A stretch of 56,115 bases of DNA from Plakobranchus ocellatus (lineage: Eukaryota > Mollusca > Gastropoda > Plakobranchidae): positions 535,623 to 591,737 of the forward strand of contig BLXT01007857.1 in assembly GCA_019648995.1 (NCBI GenBank), read 5' to 3'. Under the pieces are notes generated by a model, which saw nothing but the letters and a program-made list of their open reading frames with translations, had not been told where the DNA came from and made no database searches. Within the stretch, counting starts at the first letter, position 1; each line of letters opens with the position of its first letter. Position numbers and translations under genes: made by a program. Shown in pieces: positions 40,301 to 52,300 of the stretch.

Positions 40301-43300
40301 TTATGGCTGTTGTAAATGATTGGCGAAACAGAGTTACATAAATTAATGTGATTACCTTTGCCATGGTACAGATCCTTTGGTACAGAAGTAGCGTCTGAAC
40401 AGATCAGGTGTGTCCTTTGCTTTTTCTGATGCATTTCTCCTCTGCTTCGCCTGCAACCCGTGGATCTCAATCTGCAAATCTCGCCATGACCCCCCATGGA
40501 CAGATCCATTCTCATCTTCCCAGTCCACAGTTCCCTGTATGATGAATCTTCTTGATTTTCTTCTTAAGAAATTGTGTAAGTAACAGCAAGCTAACGTTAC
40601 AGCCTGAGCCTTTTCTGGTGAAAGCAGCATCTGCCTTTGGAACACCCCGAACCTTGAAGCTAGAATTCCAAATGCATTTTCCACGATTCTGCGCCCTCTA
40701 CTCAAACGGTAGTTGAAAACACATTTCTCATTGTAGAGATCATCCTCTTCAGCTCCGCGTCCAGGATATGGCTTCATGAAATTTTCTGTCAAAGAGAAGG
40801 CTTCATCTCCTAAAAAAACGAAAGGCATTGGTATCACGTCGTCATCACACAGTTTTTCTGGAGGAGGAATTGCGAGTTGTTGGTTGTCCATCATACGGCC
40901 AAAATCTGTATGAGAAATCACACCTCTATCCGACACTCTTCCGTCACACCAACATCGGCGACGATAAATTCATAGTTGGCATCCACTACCGCCATCAACA
41001 CGATACTGAAAAACTTCTTGTAATTGTAGAAGTACGACCCACTTCCTGGTGGCTTTATTATGGCAACATGTTTGCCATCGATCGCACCCAGGGCGTGAGG
41101 AAAATTCCAGCTTTTGCGAAATCCTTCAGAGATTTTCAGCCAGTCATCTTCGGATTGTGGCATCTGCAAAATGAAATTGAAGAATTTTATATTTAGTCTA
41201 ATAAACACTTACAGAATGGCAGTCTATTTTTTTCTTTAGTATAGATTACTTGGCACATGATGAATTGATTTTAATAACAACAATTTCATGTTCACAGGAT
41301 GATAAGAAAGATGTTCCTATCAACGAGCTTAGAGAGCCGTCAGTGTTGACGCCTTCTTCTTCCACGGGCAAGGAGTCTATCCAGAATCCTGCCAAACGGC
41401 CGAAGTCCAAAAGTTCAGCAAAGCCATCTGATGCCCGACAAGAACTTATACAGCCTGCCGCTGAACGACTTCGCCAAGGCCCCGAGGACGACAATTTTCA
41501 TCAATCCAAAACATGGGCAGCGGAACTATCAAAGATGACTGCAGACCAGCAGTTATTTGCAAAAAAAGCTATAAATGATATCCTTTTTGAGGGACAGATG
41601 GGTACACTGACAAGGAATTCAGTCAAAATAAAGAATGACAACTGGATACAGACCCGTTCAATTACGCCATCTTCGACCATTTCTGACCAGTCAGCGTATT
41701 CATACTGCACCACTATAGGCGAAACTGTGCCCCAACAAGTCGATCTCTTGAGCAACAATCCCGATGGACAGTCACATTCTTTGGCCAATTACTTCTCGAG
41801 CTTTAACCTCAATGTTAAGAATCCAAATGAACACTTCACTTTGATTCAGACTGATAATATTTTGACATTTGTTGTAAATCATTAATTTTATGTTTTTTTC
41901 TTTCTAATTAAACCTTCGTTTAGTAATTTCAACTACTGGCTTGATTGTATTTGATTTAATTAATTGTAAATGTATACATGGTGTCTCCAGCTAGACGCAC
42001 CAAGAGGATAATGCATCATGTATTGTAAGCCTAGCCTACTATAGAACTAAAGTGCGTATTTATTTAACGTAAAATTTAGTGCAAAACGTAGGGACTGTAA
42101 TATATAGCCACATGTATTGTCCCTATGATGCATCTAGCCGGAGGCTCTGTATATATGTGTGGGGCTATATGTAGACATCTTACCTTTATGTAGTCGTGTA
42201 GACAGCTGATGATGGCTTCACATGTTTCAATCACAATTTTGCCGATGGTTTGTGGCGCGATAGCACTGACAAACTTCAGATCCTCAAATGTATTTCCCGT
42301 GGCCAAGTAGCGCAGAGTAATTGATAAACGCTCCGCGGGAGAGATGGGCTGGCGCATATTTGTGGTTTGCTTTACAATCAGGGGCTCAACCATTTGCAAT
42401 AGTTCATTATAGGACTCAATGTCCATGCGCAGAAAGTTTTTAAAATCACTTGGCTCATTATGGCTCAGTTCAAGTAGCAGTTTGGTGTGTCCAGACTTTG
42501 AAAGCTGCAGAAACCATTCTTTTGACCACTTTGCACGTTTTCTTTTTGGAACATCGGTTTCCCCGACTAGGGCGATTGCTGCGTCAAATTCCCCATCCTT
42601 TCTCAACGGATTCCAAGACCAAAATGAACCCGATTTGCGCAATTAAATTGTCAATTATATTGACCTGTGTGTGGGCAACGAACAATTGTCAATTATATTG
42701 TGCAACCAGACTTGCGCAATATAATTGATCGTGTATGGGCCGCTTAAAAGTTAAAACTTCAATGTTTTGGCTCAAAATTACAATATCTATGTCCATTGTT
42801 CACCATTGCCAAGCTTACTGTAGGCATTTGACGGGTGTATCCATGATTCAAAATGTTTAAAATTCTACTTCTGACTCATTTGGACTGCTCTTGAAATGAA
42901 AAATCAAACTGCACAACAAACTGGAAATCGTAAATATATAAAAACCTATGCATGAAAAATCTCTCCTCAGCATTGGAGAAGTATTGACTTAAAATAAGTT
43001 TTCAGAACCCTAAGTTTCAAAATCTACTACATGTTCTGAAGAAGTTAATATTCTTACTGCCATGGGTAGAGGACAACTAAACTCTTCCTTCACTCCAATC
43101 TCTTGAGGATTCACTTTATTCAGTTTGTGACACTTTGAAAGCAACAGTTGATCATCTTGCGAAAACCTTTGTCTCACGACAGGAAAGACTTTATAGTATA
43201 CAGCATCCATCATGTAGCTGGGAATAACAAATTGACCAAATTTATAGCATGATATTTTGTTAAAATAAACTTTTGAAAATATGAAGGAGGCATACCTCAT

Positions 43301-46300
43301 CTAAGTACATACATGTATGATTTGAAATATATCAAATGATTGTAAAAACAATGAACTGATGTTTCATTCCCCCNNNNNNNNNNNNNNNNNNNNNNNNNNN
43401 NNNNNNNNNNNNNNNNNNNNNNNNNNNNNNNNNNNNNNNNNNNNNNNNNNNNNNNNNNNNNNNNNNNNNNNNNNNNNNNNNNNNNNNNNNNNNNNNNNNN
43501 NNNNNNNNNNNNNNNNNNNNNNNNNNNNNNNNNNNNNNNNNNNNNNNNNNNNNNNNNNNNNNNNNNNNNNNNNNNNNNNNNNNNNNNNNNNNNNNNNNNN
43601 NNNNNNNNNNNNNNNNNNNNNNNNNNNNNNNNNNNNNNNNNNNNNNNNNNNNNNNNNNNNNNNNNNNNNNNNNNNNNNNNNNNNNNNNNNNNNNNNNNNN
43701 NNNNNNNNNNNNNNNNNNNNNNNNNNNNNNNNNNNNNNNNNNNNNNNNNNNNNNNNNNNNNNNNNNNNNNNNNNNNNNNNNNNNNNNNNNNNNNNNNNNN
43801 NNNNNNNNNNNNNNNNNNNNNNNNNNNNNNNNNNNNNNNNNNNNNNNNNNNNNNNNNNNNNNNNNNNNNNNNNNNNNNNNNNNNNNNNNNNNNNNNNNNN
43901 NNNNNNNNNNNNNNNNNNNNNNNNNNNNNNNNNNNNNNNNNNNNNNNNNNNNNNNNNNNNNNNNNNNNNNNNNNNNNNNNNNNNNNNNNNNNNNNNNNNN
44001 NNNNNNNNNNNNNNNNNNNGCAATCTAAAGACCACTTTTGCTGAGTAAGATTTCACATGTAAAAATTTTGAAACAAGAAATTAATTTTGTTTCTTCCATT
44101 CTTTTCATTGCATTTTTTGAAAAGTTAAAACTTCAATGTTTTGGCCCAAAATTACAATATCTATGTCCATTATTCACCATTGCCAAGCTTACTGTAGGCA
44201 TTTTATGGGTGTATCCATGATTCAAAATGTTTAAAATTCTACTTCTGACTCATTTAGACTGCTCTTGAAATGTAAAAACAAACCGCACAACAAACTGGAA
44301 TTTGTAAATATATAAAAACCTATGCATGAAAAATCTCTCCCCAACATTGAACAAGTATTGACTTTACATTAGTTTTCAGAACCCTGGGTTTTAAAATCTA
44401 CTACATGTTCTGAAGAAGTTAATATTCTTACTGCCATTGGTAGAGGACAACTAAACTCTTCCTTCACTCCGATCTCTTGAGGATTCACTTTATTCAGCTT
44501 GTGACACTTTGAAAGCAACAGTTGATCATCTTTTGAAAACCTTTGTCTCACGACAGGAAAGACTTTATAGTATACAGCATCCATCATGTAGCTGGGAAAA
44601 ACAAATTAACCAAATTTATAGCATTATATTTTGTTAAAATAAACTTTTGAAAATCTGAAGGAGGCATACCTCATCTAAGTACATACATGTATGATTTGAA
44701 ATATATCAAATGATTGGAAAAACAATGAACTGATGTTTCATTCCCCCAAATAATTCTGCAGACATAATCCATTTGAAGTATAGTTGTAGGTGGATTTCAA
44801 AATACATTTCATGTAATGAAAAGATTTTCAAAATCAGGCATGCTACCAGATTTTTATGACTTCCAATTTTTATTCAGCCAGAAGTACAGGGTTGCCTTGA
44901 CAATATTTATTATTCTAACAGAATATAAAAAAAGTGTAGCATATGATGTGCAAGGTTTGCTTATAGTATGATTTTTAACATAATTTCTTCCAGTCTTGAT
45001 GAAAGTAATGCATCTCACCTTTCCAAAGTGCCTGCAAGAATCTCAATGAATTTAGAATCTGCATTGAAAGGAAACTTCAAGTTTTTGACGATGTCCTATG
45101 GGAGATAAATAAAAAAAAACAACAAATGTCATGCAAATGAGACAGTTACTAACTCTATTGATGATTAAAGCCATGATCACGAAAACTGAACTTTAAAATA
45201 TTCATATGCAGGAAATAAGAACTTATTCAATCAATGTATAAAACAAATAAAACAATTATGTCAAGCTTCTTATAAAGCTGCAAATGATTCAGAGATTACT
45301 AGAGATCTATTTATGATAAAAACCATCTTACATAAGTATCTCCATTGACATTTTGACAACCAAAACTTTTATACAAAAAAGACCACCATAAGGTTTACAA
45401 ACAACTGACTTGGACACCCAAACACTTTGGTCTGTTCAAAATAAACTTTCTGTAGACTAGTCATTGGCATAATCTGACAAATTCTAGATCTATCTTTTCT
45501 CACCTCAGTCAAGTTGGGCCTATATTCCATTTAAAATGAAAGAAACTGTTTGCAAAAGTATTGTATTCTATGTGAAGAGTGGTGATTGGTTAATATTTTT
45601 AGCAAGTGATGTGGGCTTAAATCTAGTCGTTGAAAGTACTAGAAAGCTGGTATTTTTTAAACAGACTGTGTATGGGTTGTTTTTGTTCTTTTTAGAATAT
45701 TTTGCATCTTCTACTTTTCTTTGCATCAAATGCTATTTTTGAAACATTCTTCCATCCTTTAGAAAACTAAAGCTCGTGTTTATATAAATAGGAGATTTTG
45801 AGAGAATAAAGAGAGGATTGTGATGTTGGGAATTGAGTTGCTTGTAACAATGAGAATAGATCTGTGATGAGTCACAGCCAGTACAGTAAAGATTATAGCA
45901 CATTCTTGATGACCAAATTCTGAATTTGTGAGTAATAAAGTATTGATAGACCATATTAAATTTTCTATATAATGATCATTCATTTATTCTTTCCATTAAT
46001 TTGGTGTTCTTCAAGATAATATACAAAGCCAAGATAATAACATTTTTTTTTCAGTTTTTTTTTTTTTAAATCTGAAGTTATTGAAGTCTTTTCATCGATC
46101 TGGATGAACTCAATGATCAAGTTTTGGATTTAGATCTTTAACTAAAGCAGCACAGCTGCTCGATGGGTGACACTGTCACATAACAGTTCTTATCCTTACA
46201 ATGTCACAAAAAAAGATCTAATCTTGAGCGACATAAATAACTTGGAGAAGAGTTGTGATTGGATTGCGAAAAATTAGTCCACTTTACTTGGCAGCCAGAT

Positions 46301-49300
46301 TCCTTGAGTTTTGTGAAAAAGCAATTGGTTGTGATTTTGTCGCTGTCTGTTTTTCACATCCCAAGCTTCTAAATTGATTAATCTATGTCATCCCCTTNNG
46401 ACCAATGGTAACCATGAAGATAGTCAATCAGCCTAGGAAATTAAAATGGTCCAATGAAGTGGTAGCCAACTGAGGCCCCATGGCTCAAATAATCATGGCA
46501 TTTTATTCACATATGAAAGCCAAAAGAAAACAGAAAGGATTTCCAAAAATTTATTTCTGCTCAACTGACAGCAAGAGCAAGAGAGCTTATGTCCTCCAGT
46601 CTAGCTACAGCGTCATCAAGATAATCTGGCAGGACCATGTAGTGTCGACAAAAATAGTCAATGCTGTTGTCTAGGCGAAGCAGTTCCTGTAGGCACATAG
46701 AATAAAATGCAGAAAGTTTGAGGAGAAAAAATGTATTGTACAGAAATCATATAACTGTGCAAAGTTTAGTATGCCCCTATGATTATATAAGAATTTATTT
46801 AACCTTCTCTTTTGATGAATCTACCCTTTTGTAATAATAGCATAATATCAACAGTCCCTGAAAGACTTTGTGAGCCCTATTTCATTTTTGGATTGCAGAG
46901 CATCCCTTTTGTAAGGTCCCTATTCATAATGTCTGTTCAAATTTTTTCAAAGAACTATGAGAGTATGAGCTTTTATTCTAGTTCTAGTTGCCTAGTTCCT
47001 TAAAAATTCATGCACCATCAGGCAAGGGTTAATTTAACAAAACTCATTTTGTAAATAACTTATACATTATATCCCTTGGTTAAATCCAATTACACAATAA
47101 AATGAAAGATGTCCTACCATAAAAAAAAAAAAGACCTTTTGAAAAGCAATACTTCATGACTTCAATGTTAGATTTTAAAATGTATCTTAAACCCCATGAA
47201 TAAAATGTAGCAGTGCACATTTAAACAACACTTACCTCTCTATGCTCGGAGAAGCACTTTAAAAACTCTCTGCACCTGGAAAGAAAATAATTTCTATTGA
47301 TTTAGTGGCATAATTCTCAGAGTTGAGACATGCATTTATTTTTCTTTTTACTTTTATTTCCTTTTCAAACGGTCTATGAATTAACTGTACAAATTTAACT
47401 ACCTGATGCACAAAAAAGAAAATCCAAAAAATTTTAAAGCCTTTATTAAGACAAAATTGAGGTGAATTCTTTGTTGTTTCAATCTAGAGATGCTGTTTCT
47501 GGATGCTTTATAAGGTCAAAACCATAGTATGATAGTAAATGGATGCAACAATAGATCAAGGACTGGAAAAAAAATCACTTTTAAGCACATCCCATTGCAG
47601 ACATGCAATACTGTAATGAGTTGCAACTATCCAAACTAGTATATGTACAATGAACCACTTCCTGTCCTTGAAAAACACAAGTTTGGTACAGACAGGTATA
47701 ACTCTTATATCTGTCAGTTTCTTCTTTAAAATTCTGATTTTTTTTCCCTTGATAGGTACTGGGGTATACATATTTTTTCTATTCAGCCTAAAACTTAGCC
47801 AAAAATGAAGATTTTGTTCTAGAAACACAATAAATTTAACAGAAAGATATGAAATGTAAAAAAAAAAAACTTTGCGAAAGACATAAATTGTCATTCTGTT
47901 TGCGAGTAGCACTTAAGACCCTCATGACCTTAATGCTTCAGGATGCAACTTTGAATACTTGCAAAAAAATGTTATTGAAAACACAAAGTGCTGCTTTGCA
48001 TAAATAAAGAGTTAAAAATTGGATAATCAATCAACGTTAAATGCAGATATTGAGGGTAAATAACTGATCTCAATTTTGATAAATCTACACAACATTTATC
48101 ATTTGAAAAAAAAAAGAAAACTTCTCACTCTGATGGTGTTATTTTTGGTGTGTGCATTTGCTGTTTATGGCTCACTGAGTCCGTATCTGGCACCTTCTTG
48201 ATAGAGAGAAAAGTAAAAGCATATTTAGTTATAAAATTAGTCTTGAGACCAGTTAGAATGAGTTGGAAGTTAAGTTTTGAACATATTTACCATTTGTGTG
48301 CTGTGGCAGTCAAATTCATCCTCTTCGAAACACTTTTATTTGAAAAATATTGTCTTATTTTGCTAAGGTTTTGGGGTGATGCATAGAAATCCTCATGTAG
48401 GAATAGAATGAAAAAAAAAAATCTTCATAAAAAATAAAACGGAAAGATCAACATGTACATCTCTTCATTGCATCTCCTTTCTTTCTAAGTATAATTTTTT
48501 TTTAAACCTAAGTGTTTTCAATGCTACAATCACTCAAAAAATTTTCTTCTTACTTAAAACAAAAAACAAAACAAAAAAGATGAAAAAAGATACTTTACAT
48601 ACTTACTTCATACTTTGGGTCAAATGGTCTTTCTATTATCAAAACTTTATACTGTTTATAGTCCTGTAAAAATTTGAAAAAAAATCTAAATGTTGTGAAC
48701 TGTCTGTTAAAAACATTAATATTAGAGCTATAAATATATTTCTAATCATAAAAGCATCACAAATGAATTCTCTGAGAAAGGACTAAAACTTGGAACTAAG
48801 AGAATTTGAATTATTCTATATGGTCTATACACTTTTTTTAAATCACAACAAGAGGTAAATATAATACACTTTTTGGTGGATTCTTTTGCTGTCTCTTGTG
48901 TCATATTTTTCATGCAACATCTTGCCATAGGTCTTGATTGTGAAAATGTTTTATTTTTTCTTATTAGAACTTTTACTTGTGCTTGGCATTGAAAAATTAA
49001 TGTAATGGCATCAAAAAAAGATTTGGAGTATGGCTACGTAAGCAAACCAAAAAGAAGAAAAAAATTTAGATGCATTGAACACTTCGATTTCTGACAAAAT
49101 TAATCCATCATATTCTGACTTTTGTGGGCTTCCATAAGCTGCTAACCTTATTTGAAATGTTGAAATTTTCTATTATAAAATGAAGTAATTTCTGTTATTT
49201 TTGTCTTCAGTGCACGGGCAAAATGTATGTAATGCTATTTATCACAAAAATAAAAGTTGTTATTTAAAAAACCAGAGAGTGCAATACTTGAGAAAACAGA

Positions 49301-52300
49301 ACAATTTAGTTTGATAGATTTATACAGTTTTACATACCTTATTGTAAGCCAATTCCTCACTAAGCACTCTAATAGTTCTTTCATCATAAAAACCTAAAAA
49401 AGTAATTAAAAGGCATGAAAAGAAGACAATAAAAGCTAAGTCAAAGAAAAACAAAGATTCAAACAAATGTTCTTAAAATCTAAAAATAAATTAAATGAAA
49501 ATGAGTACATAAAAGCATTTAAAAGAAGTTAAAAAACTAAAATTCTTTATTTCTCAAACATGATCAATGTATCATCTGATTCAAAACATCAATAATTGTG
49601 GATAATGCCTGCTGGCTTATAAGATTTGAAGTTTAATACAGAGGCAATTTGTCTCCTGTTGACATCTACAATATTGCACTGATGTAAACCCCAAATACTC
49701 AGATGACCACTGTTTTGATATAGACACGAAAAGCAATTTTGAAACCTGAATGTTTCACATTCACCATAAAATTACTTAAGACCATTTTTGAAAAGCTAAG
49801 ATAAAGGCATAAAAGTTTAATAATTTTGAATTGTACATTTTATTATAACATGTACGGTGCCAATTATCACCAGGAAATAAAACAGCTTGTAACAAAGACC
49901 AAGGTTATGTTAATACAGCGCATTTTCACTTATAAGGCATAATCTCAAAATTAAAAAAAAAAATGGATGTGACTTATTATGTCATGAAGCCCTTAAAATA
50001 TAGATGCAAGTTCTCAAAAAGTGTCAGCTAATATAACATTTATATTATTTATCATTATTATTTATTTTCACTTCTTTTTACAACACAACTATGCTAATAC
50101 TATTAGTTCTAAGCATAAAAAAATGTTGAGTTTGGTGAGATTTTCTCATTATTGTGGAGGAAGACAAGTTACAGTTTAAAAACCAACAGCAAAGAAAGTA
50201 AAACTTTCTTGCACAAAGTTATTAGTAATTAGAGATAGAGCCATAAACATCAACCATTAAATTTCTAGGCCTCAGATCCACACACAACACAAACTGTTTA
50301 AAAACAGGAGTTTCCAAAGATTTTCAACTCAGGATGCACAATTGATTGAAAATTTTAATAGCAATACATTTTTTGTTCAATCCTTTTTAAATCCTTTCTC
50401 TGTGACGAAAGAAAATAGTTTGTAGATTTAATCAAGGGCAATACTGAAAAGAACAATTTTGAAGTGTAATGTGCGTTGAGCGATTTTCTAAGCAAGAAAA
50501 ATTTCAAAGAAAAACACAAGTGTCAAAAGCTACAAACAAAAAAACTCTTTTCTATATATTATGTCATTGTTTTTTGATGAATAGACTTTTCTTTTATAGT
50601 TTCACGGGAATAGATCTATACATGTAACATTCAATGAGCTTTAAAAAGAAAAAAAATTAACATTTCATTCTATGATAAATTTTAGGACAATAAAAAAAAC
50701 AAACAAACAAGTCACCTTGTAATGTTGTGAAATACTGGCCATCATCAGAAAGCTTCAGTGTTTTACTGTTTGCAGAATGAGTGGTCATATATTGCCTTTG
50801 GAATAATAAAATATATACAATGACAATATAAATTTTTTAATGTCAAACTTGTGCTAATTTCAAAAGCATGTAGAGCATTTTTAAAGTAAGTTTTTAATCT
50901 CACAAATGGCCTTTATATCTTGTGGTTACATAACTAGACAAAAAAAATATAAAGAAAGTGATAACCACATTTAACTGTTAACCATCTATGGAGTTGTAAT
51001 ACATGAACTAAAAAACATTTATCTTGAAAAGCATTCTACATGAAAGATTTAGATTAATTCTTTGCTTATAAATAAGATTTATCTCATTCTCAAGTTACCC
51101 TTTGAAGTATGGTGATGGACGAAGAATGTGTGTCTCTGAAAAAGAAAGTAATGTTGTATCTTTTATACGCATTACAATACTTACACAAAAGAGAAAACAA
51201 CATAAATTGGAGTATATCAAAATCTCTAATGACATTTTATATTTAAAAGAACTGCAGCTATTTAAAATTCTATTCAGTTTGTTAGTTTTCAGCAACTTAC
51301 AATGTTACTCATTCAATGTAAACATTTCTCTTTTTAAACTTTAGATACTTTCTTCACAAATAATAACCATTACATGTTTAATGCCATTTCTTTAAAAGAA
51401 GTTTTTGAATTCAAAATTTCTGAGAGATCATTAATGAACATAGCTGCATTCAGGATAGAAGACAACCTTAATGCATCAGTAATATATATCCGACAAAACC
51501 CATTAAAATATAGACACGATGTTTTCATTTATATGTCCCAGATACAAATACACGAACAGAAATAATCTGCAAACCTGACATGCAATTCTTTGCAAACTGA
51601 AAGTAAGCACAAAAGGTCTTGAAAATTATTGAAAAATAATGTCTTAGAAAGCATATTTAGTAAAATTGTTTCCTTATTTTTGCACAACTTACCAACAAAA
51701 CCTGGGGAGATGAGCCGTGGGTTTAAAGACTGAGACTGAGGTATACACAGAATGTAGCAGCATTCCTGAGCTCTTTCATACATGTCCACATACTTTGTCT
51801 GAAAAAAAGTTTAAGCATTACATGTGTTTCTTTTTGTTAAGAAAGGTGTTACAACTTCTGTTCTACAACTGAATAATAAATTACCTAGATCACTTGATTT
51901 GGCTAAGTTACATCTGAATTTAGGGGCAACTACACTATAAATGCTCATCCTTTCTTTTTGTTTGTTTTTCAACACTTTTCAATTTTTTTTTTGTTACTAA
52001 GTAGTTATAAATATATATTCAAACACCTCTATCAATGTCTTGTGACTTAAAGTTAGTTTAATTTTAGCTCATATATTTTGCTTTACTGTTTTTTTCTTCA
52101 CTAAACTATTTCCTAAAATTGCCAGATATTACACATCACTTCACACAGCAACTTAACCCTATCCGTAATTATGTTACCCCAAGGCTTGTTTTTAATTTTT
52201 TAAAAATACTTAAAATGGAAATTTTTCTTTCAGCTTTTAATTTTTCCTCAAAAATTCAATTTGACATATGATTACATAATAATGATTGACAGAAAATCAA

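Larger units (their letters stand above)
39163..41885 (+). pseudogene. MADF/BESS-like DNA-binding protein of the Harbinger element, disrupted
   Basis: In PIF/Harbinger elements this second protein binds DNA and helps import the transposase into the nucleus. Exon 1 is 39163-39555 (ATG in [20 protein letters not shown]) and exon 2 is 41298-41885; the junction is GT-AG, phase 0, for 326 codons. The MADF domain spans roughly residues 8-105 ([20 protein letters not shown], then [13 protein letters not shown]). Exon 2 ends with a BESS-like helix ([20 protein letters not shown]). Two in-frame stops break the MADF domain: TAA at 39391-39393 (codon 77) and TGA at 39454-39456 (codon 98, at the position of a family Trp). 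Reading frame and family similarity continue on both sides of each stop, so the damage is recent. The main transposase exon lies antisense inside its intron. Confidence 0.85.
38923..42744. mobile_element. PIF/Harbinger DNA transposon, full length, 3822 bp
   Basis: The ends are 33-bp inverted repeats (38923-38955 and 42712-42744; AGCGGCCCATACACGATCAA, then ttacattgcgcaa or ttatattgcgcaa), one mismatch. Both sides are flanked by TAA (38920-38922 and 42745-42747), the 3-bp TWA duplication typical of PIF/Harbinger. It encodes the two proteins expected for this superfamily, a DDE transposase and a MADF/BESS-type DNA-binding partner, on opposite strands. The sequence at 44110-44124 is the same locus without the insert, which independently confirms both ends. 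It sits in intron 11 of the VARP-like gene. Confidence 0.93.

Noticed and set aside
47556..47912. 118-codon minus-strand open frame
   Set aside because: Hydrophobic and Lys/Phe-rich as expected from AT-rich intron; exons 7 and 8 join in phase without it.
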